Assembly (NCBI GenBank): GCA_944390615.1 | Contig: CALXRJ010000084.1 | Coordinates: 1 to 43,294 of the forward strand | Reading direction: 5' to 3' | DNA length: 43,294 nt | Source of the DNA: an uncultured Clostridia bacterium | GTDB lineage: Bacteria; Bacillota; Clostridia; TANB77; CAG-508 | Shown: piece by piece, positions 35,106 to 43,294 of the stretch | Position numbering within the stretch: position 1 is the first letter of the stretch | How the letters are laid out: every line of letters begins with the position of its first letter | The notes under the pieces: generated by a model | Database searches by the model: none | Seen by the model: the letters and a program-made list of their open reading frames with translations, nothing else | Told to the model about the DNA's origin: nothing | Position numbers and translations under genes: made by a program

Positions 35106-36455
35106 ATGGAAAAAAAGAAAAATATAAAAAGGATTATTATCATATTAGGTGTCTTATTTATTCTATTAATGGCTATGATTATATTATTACAATTGGGAAA
35201 TAATTCAAGTGATGAAGAAAACACAATATCCGAAAATTTAATAGATTTAGAAAATACAAATCCCAATAATACCAATTCAGAAAATACAACACAATCTAAT
35301 ATGACAGGAAATGATAATGGAGTAGAAGAAGAGACAGAAAGGTTACAGAAGGTAAGTGATAATGATACTTATTTTTTGGTTCAGTATTGTTTAAAATCAT
35401 TTTATGATGAAAATGATTTTGAGAATATCTCTTTAGATTTAATAGATCAAGAAGCAAAAGAGAGGTTAAATTTAAATGAACAAAATATGCTAAACCTACA
35501 AAATAACGGATTTTGTGTGGATGAAATTTTACAACAAAAAATAAATGAAGTAGAAAGTATTTATGTGGTAAAATATCGATTAGGGGAAACAACAGGAGAA
35601 ATTACCAATAAAGTTGTTTGGATTAGAATCAATCAAAATAATCAAGTATTTTCTATTTATCCATATGAATATTTAAGTGAATTACAGATGCTAGATTTAA
35701 GAGACAATGATGTGATACAATTGGAAAATGTAGAAGATATAACTAGAAATGAAAATAATCAATATCAGTCAAGTGATATTGTAACAACTACAGAAGCATG
35801 TATGAAAGAATTATTTCGAAGATATAAATTTGATTTATTATTAGATAGAGAGCATTTGTATGATACATTAGAGGAGGAATATAGAAATTTAAAATTCCCT
35901 GATTTAGAAGATTTACAACAATATATAAATACAAATAAAGCAGATTTATATTTAGATTCTATTGCTGCATATAAAAAGGAAAATTATGATACTTATACGC
36001 AATTTACAGGAAAAGGACAAGAAGGGGATTATTATATATTTCGTTGTACAAATTTAATGGAATATACGATGTTTATGGATAATTATACAGTTGTAACCAT
36101 CAAAGATAAATATAATGGTGTTTTAGGAAATTCGCAGGCTAGATATTGCATTAATAGGGTAATACAAGCTATTAATAACAAAGATTACGAATTTGTTTAT
36201 GAAAAGTTAAACCCGATACAAAAAAATAATTATTATCGCAACTTTTCGGATTTTGAAGAGTTTATTCATAATCATTTTTATGATGAAAATAATTATGAAA
36301 TTGCGGAAGAATATTTAATTATCTCAACAGATGTATATCAATATGAGGTGGAAATAAGAGATGCAAATGGAGATGATGTCTCTTATAGAAGATTAACCAT
36401 GGCAGTGGAACTAAAAGAAGATACGGATTTTGTGATTGGTATAACAAGTCCATAA
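35106..36455 (+). CDS. Single-pass membrane protein with NTF2-like repeats, VirB8-like candidate 1
   Basis: 449 residues, ATG 35106. One membrane helix (IIIILGVLFILLMAMIILLQ) is followed by an Asn-rich linker (about residues 38-80). About three compact alpha/beta domains follow, each opening with a helix pair (FLVQYCLKSFYDENDFENIS; TTTEACMKELFRRYKFDLLL; RYCINRVIQAINNKDYEFVY). This layout matches VirB8/TcpC-type proteins, which have a short cytoplasmic N-terminus, one membrane helix and NTF2-like domains outside. Identification is by fold pattern only. Confidence 0.6.
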   Translation: MEKKKNIKRIIIILGVLFILLMAMIILLQLGNNSSDEENTISENLIDLENTNPNNTNSENTTQSNMTGNDNGVEEETERLQKVSDNDTYFLVQYCLKSFYDENDFENISLDLIDQEAKERLNLNEQNMLNLQNNGFCVDEILQQKINEVESIYVVKYRLGETTGEITNKVVWIRINQNNQVFSIYPYEYLSELQMLDLRDNDVIQLENVEDITRNENNQYQSSDIVTTTEACMKELFRRYKFDLLLDREHLYDTLEEEYRNLKFPDLEDLQQYINTNKADLYLDSIAAYKKENYDTYTQFTGKGQEGDYYIFRCTNLMEYTMFMDNYTVVTIKDKYNGVLGNSQARYCINRVIQAINNKDYEFVYEKLNPIQKNNYYRNFSDFEEFIHNHFYDENNYEIAEEYLIISTDVYQYEVEIRDANGDDVSYRRLTMAVELKEDTDFVIGITSP

Positions 36456-36517
36456 AGTAATTTATATGATTATAATGGGAAGGAACAAAATAAGTAAATT
36501 AAGGAAAGGAGCAAAAT

Positions 36518-38504
36518 ATGAACCATTTTAAAAACCAACTAAAAGTGAAATTGAAAAAAATATGGATAGTAGCTATTATGGTTGTTGTTTTGCTACCTCT
36601 TTTTACTAGAAATAATGGACAAGTTTTAGCAACTCATGAGTATAACACAGGAAGTGCTACTATCACAACACTAGATGCTGGAGAATATATTAGTATTCCG
36701 AGCGAAATCCCCCAATCTGGTGGTTCTTGGGAAAGTGAAGATGTTACTTGGGCTGATGGGACTAGGCAACAAGAAATTAATCGTATTTGGGAGGAACAAG
36801 GAAAACAATATACAGAAGAACATTGGGCTTTTGTTGAAACCAATAATGGAGAAAAAAGATTATTAGTTGCTTTAAGTTCAATTTATGGAGAAACCGGTTC
36901 TTATGTTGATATTTATGTTAATCATGATGGAGAAGAAAAAATATATCCTTGTGTAATCGGAGATGCGAAAAGTGCTTATGACGAAACAACACATTGGTGG
37001 CCAAGCGAATCAGATCCTAATAGAGTAACTTATGGACATAGGCGGAGGAAATCAGGGATATTTAAATGTAGTAGAAGTTATGTCAGAATTACCTAATGAT
37101 TCTCAACATAATGAGACAATGTCAGGATTATGTGATGAACTAAAAAATGTTACCAAAATTGTAAATGGAGGACTTTTTACGGAAAATCGTGATGGTCCTA
37201 CGGGATTAGAGAATGGGGGTTATGTTGAAATTACACCAGGTGGAAGGAGTATTCATATTGGTTCACAAGAAGAGTGGTTAGCAACTCTTGAAAGTTTGTC
37301 AAATGAAATGCTTTCAGATGGAGATTGGATTTTCTCCTATGAAGAGAATAAAACAGATTATATGACAGCAAGAGCAGAGGATACCAAAAGAACCAATAGT
37401 GGATTATTTGTTTCACATGGTTTACAATGTTTTGAAGTATTAGATAGTGACATGAGTTTTTATGGTCATAGTGATGGACATATTCAATATAATTCTACCG
37501 ATACAGAGACCAGAATAGGAAAAATTGCAGAAATTTTTGATTATGAAATGGGTGAAATTACTTTAGAAGAAGCGGATTTGCAACCAGGAGATATTGTTAC
37601 TTATTACGGAGAATATACCAATGTATATATAGGAACAGATTCTTCTGGAAACAAGATGTGGTATGACGCAGGAAAAGGACAAACAACCAATTCGGAGGAC
37701 GAAGGAGGAACCTATACCAAATTTACGAGAACAACAAATGATATAGGGTTAGATATTTCACATATTATCCGATTAAAATATGATACTACAATTAGTATAG
37801 CAAGTGAAGAAACTAGTTCAAGTAGTGATGATGAGTCAGATACTTTATTTGGTGCTATTGGTTCTTTACTTAGAAATATTTGGATTAGTATCTGTACTTT
37901 TTTTGAAAATCTTATTTTTGGAAGAGAAGATGCTACTATATGGTATAATTTTAATGAAGGAAACAATATGACAAGTAGTAGCAGCTCTGCATCACCAGGC
38001 TCGATTTCTGCAAGTGGTTATGTACAGTATTATCAAAATGATTATGCCCATGTTAGTTATGGTAGTTCTAATATTGCTAATTGTGGTTGTGGACCAACCT
38101 GTTTTGCAATGGTTGCCACTGCCATTACAGGAACGCGCATAACGCCAGAAGATGCTGTTTGGTGTGGAAACACATATTACGTTTGGGGGTTAGGTACCTC
38201 ATGGTCTTACTTTGGTGCTGCTGCACAACATTTTAATTTGGATTGTAGAATAGTTGAAACTACAGATATTGATGTAGTAGTACAAGCATTAAGATCTAGG
38301 GCTTTAGTTATCTCTTCTCAAACGTCTGGAATTTTTACAAGTGGAGGACATTTTATTGTTTTATCAGGCTTAGATAATAATGATGGAATTCGAGTAATGG
38401 ATCCAAACAAAAATAATGCAGTTAATAAAAGATATAATAATAGATCTTTTACAAAAGAAGAAATAAATGCTTCTGCATTGCATTATTGGATATTTTATTA
38501 TTAA
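36518..38504 (+). CDS. Secreted two-domain cell-wall hydrolase / C39-type cysteine protease, read through a +1 frameshift at CGG-A
   Basis: ATG 36518 (AGGAAAGGAG upstream) opens a signal helix (IWIVAIMVVVLLPLFT). Codon 176 is CGG at 37043; the zero frame stops at 37096. Skipping the C gives GGA GGA AAT and a frame open to 38504, total about 661 residues. Middle part: a region with LQPGDIVTYYGEYTNVYIG and MWYDAGKG, like NlpC/P60 or CHAP-type hydrolases. A hydrophobic stretch (SLLRNIWISICTFFENLIFG) follows. The C-terminal 170 residues are a Peptidase_C39_2 domain with catalytic Cys in NCGCGPTCFAM, His in SGGHFIVLSG and Asp in RVMDPN. A wall-remodelling or processing role is inferred from the neighbours. 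Confidence 0.8.
37043..37046 (+). other. Candidate +1 frameshift site CGG-A in the C39 protease gene
   Basis: Zero frame reads CAT AGG CGG AGG; the continuing frame reads GGA GGA AAT. AGG just before is decoded normally. The join gives VTYGHR-G-GNQGYLNVVEV, a smooth secreted-domain sequence. The preceding codon differs at every site, so a fixed P-site slip is unlikely. Confidence 0.72.
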
Positions 38505-38516
38505 GGAGTAAAATAA

Positions 38517-39161
38517 ATGAATAAAAAGAGGGTTATTGAAATTTTGATATTGTTTTTAACAATTTGCTTATCTATCTTGTTAGTAGTGATATTTAATTTA
38601 ACAGTTTTAAATGAAAACACCAATATGACAACAAATGAGATAAACAATCAAAATACTAATATAAATATGACCAACACCAATAGTAATATTAATAATACTA
38701 GCAATACTAATACCAATACAAATACAAATAGCAATAATGGTAATATAAGTAACAATAATCAAAGCAGTAGCAACACGGTTAATACAAGTACGAGCAACAA
38801 TACTACCAATAATCAGATTGATTATGATAATAGTGAATATATTTTTTACAATGAAGATGAAACAGGAGATGCTCAATATACCAGGGAACAACTTGATAAT
38901 TTTGAATTGAATCTTGTCAATATTCCAGATACTGTTCAAAGTTATATTCGTGATTCAAACGAATTTTACCTATCTGTAAAAGAGTATATGTATAAAAATG
39001 GTTTGGTTACAGCGACAATTGCAGAATATGAAAGATATCAAATACAAGAAGAAACCAATCGATTAGCAATGGTTTTGCGATTAAATAATGAAGAACAAAA
39101 TAAATTATTGGTTATTATAAATCTAAATGATAATACGATAGATATATCTAATTACTCATAA
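38517..39161 (+). CDS. Single-pass membrane protein with Asn/Thr linker, VirB8-like candidate 2
   Basis: 214 residues, ATG 38517 after AAGGAG. One membrane helix (IEILILFLTICLSILLVVIF) is followed by a linker of about 70 residues almost entirely of Asn, Thr and Ser (about 38-105). A C-terminal domain of about 100 residues (QYTREQLDNFELNLVNIPDT onward) follows. The layout matches the two other NTF2/VirB8-like candidates nearby, although it has only one domain. The linker resembles wall-spanning linkers of Gram-positive secretion proteins. Confidence 0.6.
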   Translation: MNKKRVIEILILFLTICLSILLVVIFNLTVLNENTNMTTNEINNQNTNINMTNTNSNINNTSNTNTNTNTNSNNGNISNNNQSSSNTVNTSTSNNTTNNQIDYDNSEYIFYNEDETGDAQYTREQLDNFELNLVNIPDTVQSYIRDSNEFYLSVKEYMYKNGLVTATIAEYERYQIQEETNRLAMVLRLNNEEQNKLLVIINLNDNTIDISNYS

Positions 39162-39227
39162 ATTATGAAGATGGAATCATTATGAAGAAAATTTATCAGA
39201 TTTTAAAAGAGAGGAGGCATATGGCTG

Positions 39228-40367
39228 TTGGAAAATAGAAAGAAAATATTATTTATCATATTATGTGTAGTTTTGGCTATATGCCAATTGGAAATAAAAG
39301 TATATGGTTATACACAAGAGGAAGTAAAAGAAATTACTGAGTTTAAAACAGTAGAAGACGACGGAGAACCAGAAGATTATGATATTTTGATTGATGCAAG
39401 AGACTTGATACAAAACCAAAAAATACCTTGTGTGCAGAGTTCAATAGATACTATATTATATCAGGAAAAAAATGAGTTAGATATTAATTTTTTCGATACT
39501 GCTTCCAATAATACCAATGAAATTTGGAATTTTATTAGTGGATTAGTAAGAAATGGTTTTCGCGTATTTTTAGCAATTGCTTTAGCTGCTTCTCTTACCT
39601 TATTAATTTATATAGCTGTAATTTTAGTATATTCGACGATTTCTAAAAAGCAGAGTTTTCTACCATTAGGCAAATTTTTTATGGGAGGAAAAGAACAAAC
39701 ACCGGGGCAGTATGCAAAAGAAAAAAGATTTATTGAGCAATGGATTATTTCTGTTCTAATTTTAGCCCTTTTACCATTTGCTATTATTTTAATAATTTCT
39801 TTTGCTGGATTTATAACAGATATATCCAATCAATATACAGTAGAAGAAGAGGAACTTACCATATTTGTACAAAATGCACAAATCAATGGTGATAATGTAG
39901 ATTACTATTTTAAAACAAATTTGGAAGGATTATTGATGTTTCAAACACAATACAATTGGGACAATTTTACTGCCAGAAATATTATGTATATGATTTGTGG
40001 CATTATTGTAACTATTTTTAAAATTTTTCTTTATGTTTTGTTTGTCATTAGAATGGCTGTTGTAGCAGCTCTTACAACAATATCCCCTATTTTAATTTTA
40101 GTAAATGCTTTTTTGAGAATTAGTGGAAATAAGGGGATTTTAACGAATTGGCTTATTTTATATTTGTTTTGTATATTGATAAAACCAGTTATGGAACTTA
40201 TGTATTTTATTTTAGTAAAATCAAATACATATGTTGTGCAAGAAAATCCAGTATATATTTTAATGATTATTGCTATTATGGTTACCATTATTATTTTCTC
40301 AATCAGAAGTATTTATAGAGAGTTTCAGGCAACGGGTCAAAAAAATGTGGTAAATCGAAATACCTAG
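39228..40367 (+). CDS. VirB6-like polytopic membrane protein 5 (short form)
   Basis: 379 residues from TTG 39228. A GAGGAGG lies upstream; an ATG at 39221, seven bases earlier and in another frame, leads to a stop after five codons, so a tiny leader peptide may overlap the start. It has a signal-type helix, a short external part with LDINFFDTASNN (the family signature) and about five membrane helices (LVRNGFRVFLAIALAASLTL to the end). The long external domain of the other paralogues is missing. The segment MAVVAALTTISPILILVNAF resembles the conserved VirB6 loop. Confidence 0.75.
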   Translation: MENRKKILFIILCVVLAICQLEIKVYGYTQEEVKEITEFKTVEDDGEPEDYDILIDARDLIQNQKIPCVQSSIDTILYQEKNELDINFFDTASNNTNEIWNFISGLVRNGFRVFLAIALAASLTLLIYIAVILVYSTISKKQSFLPLGKFFMGGKEQTPGQYAKEKRFIEQWIISVLILALLPFAIILIISFAGFITDISNQYTVEEEELTIFVQNAQINGDNVDYYFKTNLEGLLMFQTQYNWDNFTARNIMYMICGIIVTIFKIFLYVLFVIRMAVVAALTTISPILILVNAFLRISGNKGILTNWLILYLFCILIKPVMELMYFILVKSNTYVVQENPVYILMIIAIMVTIIIFSIRSIYREFQATGQKNVVNRNT

Positions 40368-40383
40368 TAAATAGGAGAGAAAT

Positions 40384-41076
40384 ATGAATAAATTTAGATT
40401 ATGGATAAGTAGAAATGGTTTTAGAGTTTTTATAATTTGTGCTTTTTTGTTGATGATTTATTTTTTTATAAAATATTTAAATGATAGCTATAGAGATGAT
40501 TTAGAAACGCAAAAGCAAGAGGTTTTATCTGAAATAAGAGAAACACAAAAACAAGAAGATTCTGTTTTGAACCGAACAGAACAAGAACAGATTGTAAAAA
40601 ATTCCAATTTAGGACAAGTTGTAGATACATCAATTGAATATGAGAAAGTAAGTAATGTAGTTAATAAAATTTTAACTTACATAAATCAGGCAAATTTAAC
40701 AACTGATAATGCACAGCTTAAACAAGATATTTATCATATGTTTTCAGATGCATTAATAGAAAAGCTCTCTGGCATGCCAGGAAGCACATTTGGAGCAGAT
40801 AGTATATTAAATTTTACTTTTTATGTAGATGATATTAGTCAATATACTGTTCAAAATGTCTATACCTTAAATGAAAATCGTAATGTGAAAAGATATTTAG
40901 TTGAGCTAAGTTATAATAATTTAAATCAAACCAGCCTGCTTAGTTATCTTATGATTAATATGGATTATGATCATAACACATTTTCTTATGATGGTACTTT
41001 CAGCCAAGAAGAAGATATAACAGGTAATAAGAAAATAGAAGCTATTGAAAATAAGGGAAGTAACACATTTGAGTAG
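40384..41076 (+). CDS. Single-pass membrane protein, VirB8-like candidate 3
   Basis: 230 residues, ATG 40384 behind AGGAGAG. One membrane helix (FIICAFLLMIYFFIKYLN) is followed by a short coiled coil (about 35-75). A C-terminal domain with VSNVVNKILTYINQANLTTD and YTVQNVYTLNENRNVKRYLV has the alpha-beta pattern of NTF2-like VirB8 domains. It closes the secretion operon. Confidence 0.6.
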   Translation: MNKFRLWISRNGFRVFIICAFLLMIYFFIKYLNDSYRDDLETQKQEVLSEIRETQKQEDSVLNRTEQEQIVKNSNLGQVVDTSIEYEKVSNVVNKILTYINQANLTTDNAQLKQDIYHMFSDALIEKLSGMPGSTFGADSILNFTFYVDDISQYTVQNVYTLNENRNVKRYLVELSYNNLNQTSLLSYLMINMDYDHNTFSYDGTFSQEEDITGNKKIEAIENKGSNTFE

Positions 41077-41078
41077 GG

Positions 41079-41107
41079 TTGCTGGTTTAGCAAGATTGTG
41101 GTATAAT
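41079..41107 (+). promoter_or_regulatory. Promoter of the small hydrophobic ORF
   Basis: TTGCTG (41079-41084) and a perfect TATAAT (41102-41107) are 17 bases apart, starting three bases after the preceding stop codon. The -35 also forms part of a small hairpin TTGCT/AGCAA. Confidence 0.65.
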
Positions 41108-41154
41108 ATAAGTGTAACTGCTAGTTGGCATTTCATCAAGAAAGGAGGTTGCTT

Positions 41155-41325
41155 ATGTTAGAAGCAATCTGTACAATTATGATTGTAGTCTTAATGTTTT
41201 ATGGGGTGATTAAGATTTGTACCGAAAAAGGAGCTGGCGTGGCCTATTTTCTTATGCCATGGAAATCATGGCGGTGGTATGGTCTTCTGGTAATCACCTT
41301 GATACTCCTCGGCTGGTGTAGTTAG
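41155..41325 (+). CDS. Small hydrophobic protein, 56 residues, of unknown function
   Basis: ATG 41155 follows an excellent AAAGGAGG. Two membrane helices (about 4-20 and 42-54) are separated by a Gly- and Trp-rich loop (PWKSWRWYG). It has its own promoter and terminator and richer G+C (CTC, GGC, CTG codons) than its neighbours, suggesting separate origin. It contains the only in-frame CGG (41272-41274) outside the five frameshift sites, here followed by T. A +1 shift there would end the product at a stop 19 bases later, at 41291-41293. A toxin-like or regulatory micro-protein, or a structured RNA with an accidental frame, are both possible. Confidence 0.5.
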   Translation: MLEAICTIMIVVLMFYGVIKICTEKGAGVAYFLMPWKSWRWYGLLVITLILLGWCS

Positions 41326-41345
41326 AGGTGTATTACACAAAAAGT

Positions 41346-41380
41346 CTGGGGTTTAGCGTATTTAAGCCCCAGTTCTTTTT
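41346..41380 (+). terminator. Rho-independent terminator after the small ORF
   Basis: CTGGGGTTTA (41346-41355) pairs with TAAGCCCCAG (41363-41372) with one G-T pair, followed by TTCTTTTT. It also separates the rightward unit from the convergent dnaJ-like gene. Confidence 0.9.
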
Positions 41381-41394
41381 ATATTCATTGATTT

Positions 41395-42066
41395 TTATTT
41401 ACCAGTTAATAGAGAAACAAAACTAGTCAATATATTAGTTACAATATCTACTAATAGCCTAACAATATCATTACTATTGTATAAATCAATCAAATAATTT
41501 CGTACAAAAGGAATTTGCCATAATAGAAAGAAAATAAGAGCAAGAAGAAGAATAGCTAAAATAGCGGCAAAAAATGTTTTTATTTTTTCTTTCCATGTTT
41601 TTTCATATTGAATTTGATAGCCCATATTTTTTAAAGTATTTATATAAGCTTGATTATAGGCATTTTGATAAGCATTGTTATAGGCTTGTTGTATCGCTTG
41701 ATTATATTCCTTTTGCAGATTTTGATTTTCAGCATGTTGTTGTTTGACATCAGTTGGATTTTTTATAATTTTTTTTGGTAAGTCTTGATTATCAGGAGTA
41801 GAATTTTTTTGCATATTACGGTATTTTAATTGCTCTTCTTTTATTTTTTGCATTTTTAACTGCCTATCATAAGTTTCTTTTTTCTGTGAATTCGATAAAG
41901 TATCATAAGCTTCATTAATCATCTTTATTTTATTTTCTGCCTCTTGTTTTTTTTCATTTGGTTGTAAATCAGGGTGATATTTTTTAACAAGAGCTTTATA
42001 AGCTTTTTCAATAACCTCTGGAGAGGCATTTTCCGATACTTCTAATATTTCATAATAGTTTTTCAT
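41395..42066 (-). CDS. J-domain protein with C-terminal membrane helices
   Basis: 223 residues, ATG 42066 behind AGGAG. The N-terminal J domain (residues 1-65) has the invariant HPD (KKYHPDLQPN) and so should stimulate a DnaK-type ATPase. There are no Gly/Phe, zinc-finger or substrate-binding domains, so it is not DnaJ itself. A Gln-rich middle has short Tyr-Asn-Gln-Ala repeats (NAYQNAYNQAYINTLK). The C-terminus has one strong membrane helix (FFAAILAILLLALIFFLLWQ) and a second hydrophobic helix near the end. It would recruit DnaK to the membrane. It follows the dehydratase-like gene by 10 bases. Confidence 0.85.
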   Translation of the reverse strand: MKNYYEILEVSENASPEVIEKAYKALVKKYHPDLQPNEKKQEAENKIKMINEAYDTLSNSQKKETYDRQLKMQKIKEEQLKYRNMQKNSTPDNQDLPKKIIKNPTDVKQQHAENQNLQKEYNQAIQQAYNNAYQNAYNQAYINTLKNMGYQIQYEKTWKEKIKTFFAAILAILLLALIFFLLWQIPFVRNYLIDLYNSNDIVRLLVDIVTNILTSFVSLLTGK

Positions 42067-42076
42067 TGAATTTCTC

Positions 42077-43294
42077 CTAATTTTCTTGTTTTATTTTAAT
42101 TTTTTCATTTGTAGTTACTTCATTTTCCTTATCAATAGCTTTCTTCTCATTTTGTTTTAACTTCAAATTGTCCTTCGCAACAGTCATCAAAAGTTTAATT
42201 CGGTTGGCTTGGTTTGTCTCACTTGCTCCTGGGTCATAATCAACAGGAGTGATATTAGCAAGTGGGTATTTACTACGGATAGTTTTAATAACACCTTTAC
42301 CAACCACATGATTTGGAAGGCAAGCAAATGGTTGAACACAGACAATATTTGGAATATCATTTTCTATATATTCAATCATTTCAGCTGTTAAAAACCAACC
42401 TTCACCTGTTTGATTTCCAATGGATAAAATATCTTTAACTTTGTCTTCCAGATGCCAAATATCACAAGGTGGTAAGTAATTTTTATGAGATTTTGCTAAA
42501 GCAATTTTTGTATCTTTTTCTACTAAATCGATTAAGTTTAAAGCAACTTTACTAATGGCACTTGAAATTTTATTACTATTTAATAAAGTATGGAAGGTAA
42601 TTCTATGAGTCGCCATAAATTTAATAAATCCCATAAAGTCTGGTAAAACAACTTCTGCTCCTTCTTTTTCCAGTAAATCTACCACATAATTATTGCCGAA
42701 TGGATGATATTTAATTAAAATTTCTCCAACAATACCAACTCTTGGCTTCTCTTTGGTCATATCTACTTCAATTTTTTCAAAGTCATTTACCATATCATAA
42801 ATGGCTTGTTTAAATTCTTGATTGGTACAACCAGTAACTAATTTTTTCGATTTTTCCATCCATGAGTGAAATATTTTGTCAGTATCTCCTCTATGTAATT
42901 CATAAGCTCTATTTTTATGAAGCATTTTTTGCAATAAGTCTCCTAATAGTACGGCTTTAATAAGTTTGTCCACAAGCTTTGGTGTAAGCTTAAATCCTGG
43001 CATTTTTTCCATTCCAACTACATTGAGAGAAATAACAGGAACCTGTTCAAACCCAGCATCTTTTAAGGCTTTACGAATAAATCCAATATAATTTGTTGCT
43101 CTGCATCCTCCACCTGTTTGTGACATAATTAAAGCTGTTTTATTGACATCATATTTTCCAGACTCTAGGGCTTCAATCATTTGACCAGTAACTAGGATAG
43201 ATGGATAACAAGCATCATTATTAACATATTTTAAACCAGTTTCTACAGTATGCTGGGTACATTCTCTTAAAAGTTCCATATGATAACCACAAGA
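42077..43294 (-). CDS. 2-hydroxyacyl-CoA dehydratase / activase-like large protein, C-terminal part
   Basis: The frame is open to the right window edge (codons for SCGYH precede the ATG at 43279), so this is the C-terminal section of a longer gene. Motifs: NDACYPSILVTGQMIEAL, MSQTGGGCRATNYIGFIRKA, PFACLPNHVVGKGVIKTIRS and TPVDYDPGASETNQANRIKL, all typical of the DUF2229/HGD-D region of large acyl-CoA dehydratase activase-related proteins of about 1400 residues found in Clostridia. Cysteines in these motifs probably hold an iron-sulfur cluster. Substrate is unknown. The last 30 residues are a Lys/Glu-rich tail. Confidence 0.85.
   Translation of the reverse strand, partial: SCGYHMELLRECTQHTVETGLKYVNNDACYPSILVTGQMIEALESGKYDVNKTALIMSQTGGGCRATNYIGFIRKALKDAGFEQVPVISLNVVGMEKMPGFKLTPKLVDKLIKAVLLGDLLQKMLHKNRAYELHRGDTDKIFHSWMEKSKKLVTGCTNQEFKQAIYDMVNDFEKIEVDMTKEKPRVGIVGEILIKYHPFGNNYVVDLLEKEGAEVVLPDFMGFIKFMATHRITFHTLLNSNKISSAISKVALNLIDLVEKDTKIALAKSHKNYLPPCDIWHLEDKVKDILSIGNQTGEGWFLTAEMIEYIENDIPNIVCVQPFACLPNHVVGKGVIKTIRSKYPLANITPVDYDPGASETNQANRIKLLMTVAKDNLKLKQNEKKAIDKENEVTTNEKIKIKQEN

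Overview
The window is AT-rich DNA from the replication-origin region of a low-GC Bacillota chromosome, most likely an uncultured gut-type Clostridia. The taxonomy is inferred from gene order, Gram-positive type IV secretion genes and codon use; no species is named. Positions 1-6166 read leftward: gyrB (cut by the window edge), recF, dnaN and dnaA. DnaA boxes lie on both sides of dnaA. The dnaA-dnaN gap holds a textbook unwinding site: 30 bases of pure A/T, six tandem TAG DnaA-trios and several DnaA boxes. Rightward from 6593 runs the conserved block rpmH, rnpA, yidD, yidC, khpB/jag, mnmE, mnmG, rsmG, parA, parB and a DUF4446 gene, followed by two tRNA-Ser genes (UGA and GCU).

From 17.2 to 41.1 kb all genes point right and form a chromosomal type IV secretion-like system. 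It has a coiled-coil protein, five small VirB2/TrbC-like pilin candidates, a PrgI/VirB3-like protein, a membrane-anchored VirB4-N-like protein, a full VirB4 ATPase, five VirB6-like polytopic proteins, a large protein with 12-residue repeats, an M15 peptidase, three membrane-anchored VirB8/NTF2-like candidates and a C39-type protease fused to a putative cell-wall hydrolase. I see no relaxase, no VirD4 coupling ATPase and no integrase. The right end has a small hydrophobic ORF with its own promoter and terminator, a membrane-anchored J-domain protein, and the C-terminal part of a large 2-hydroxyacyl-CoA dehydratase/activase-like protein (both leftward).

The most striking observation is translational. 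Five genes (mnmE, the coiled-coil gene, two VirB6-like genes and the C39 gene) are each split by a +1 shift. In all five, the zero-frame codon at the break is CGG followed by A, so the downstream frame resumes on GGA (Gly). A hand scan of every other recognised gene found no in-frame CGG, although CGG occurs about 65 times out of frame in the rightward genes; the sole exception is the dubious small ORF at 41155. A VirB6 paralogue without a break has a plain GGA at the same aligned place. This suggests that CGG is not an ordinary Arg codon here and that CGG-A is read as a +1 frameshift, or as a four-base glycine codon. The frameshifted genes include mnmE, whose product modifies the wobble base of several tRNAs, including the glycine tRNA that reads GGA.
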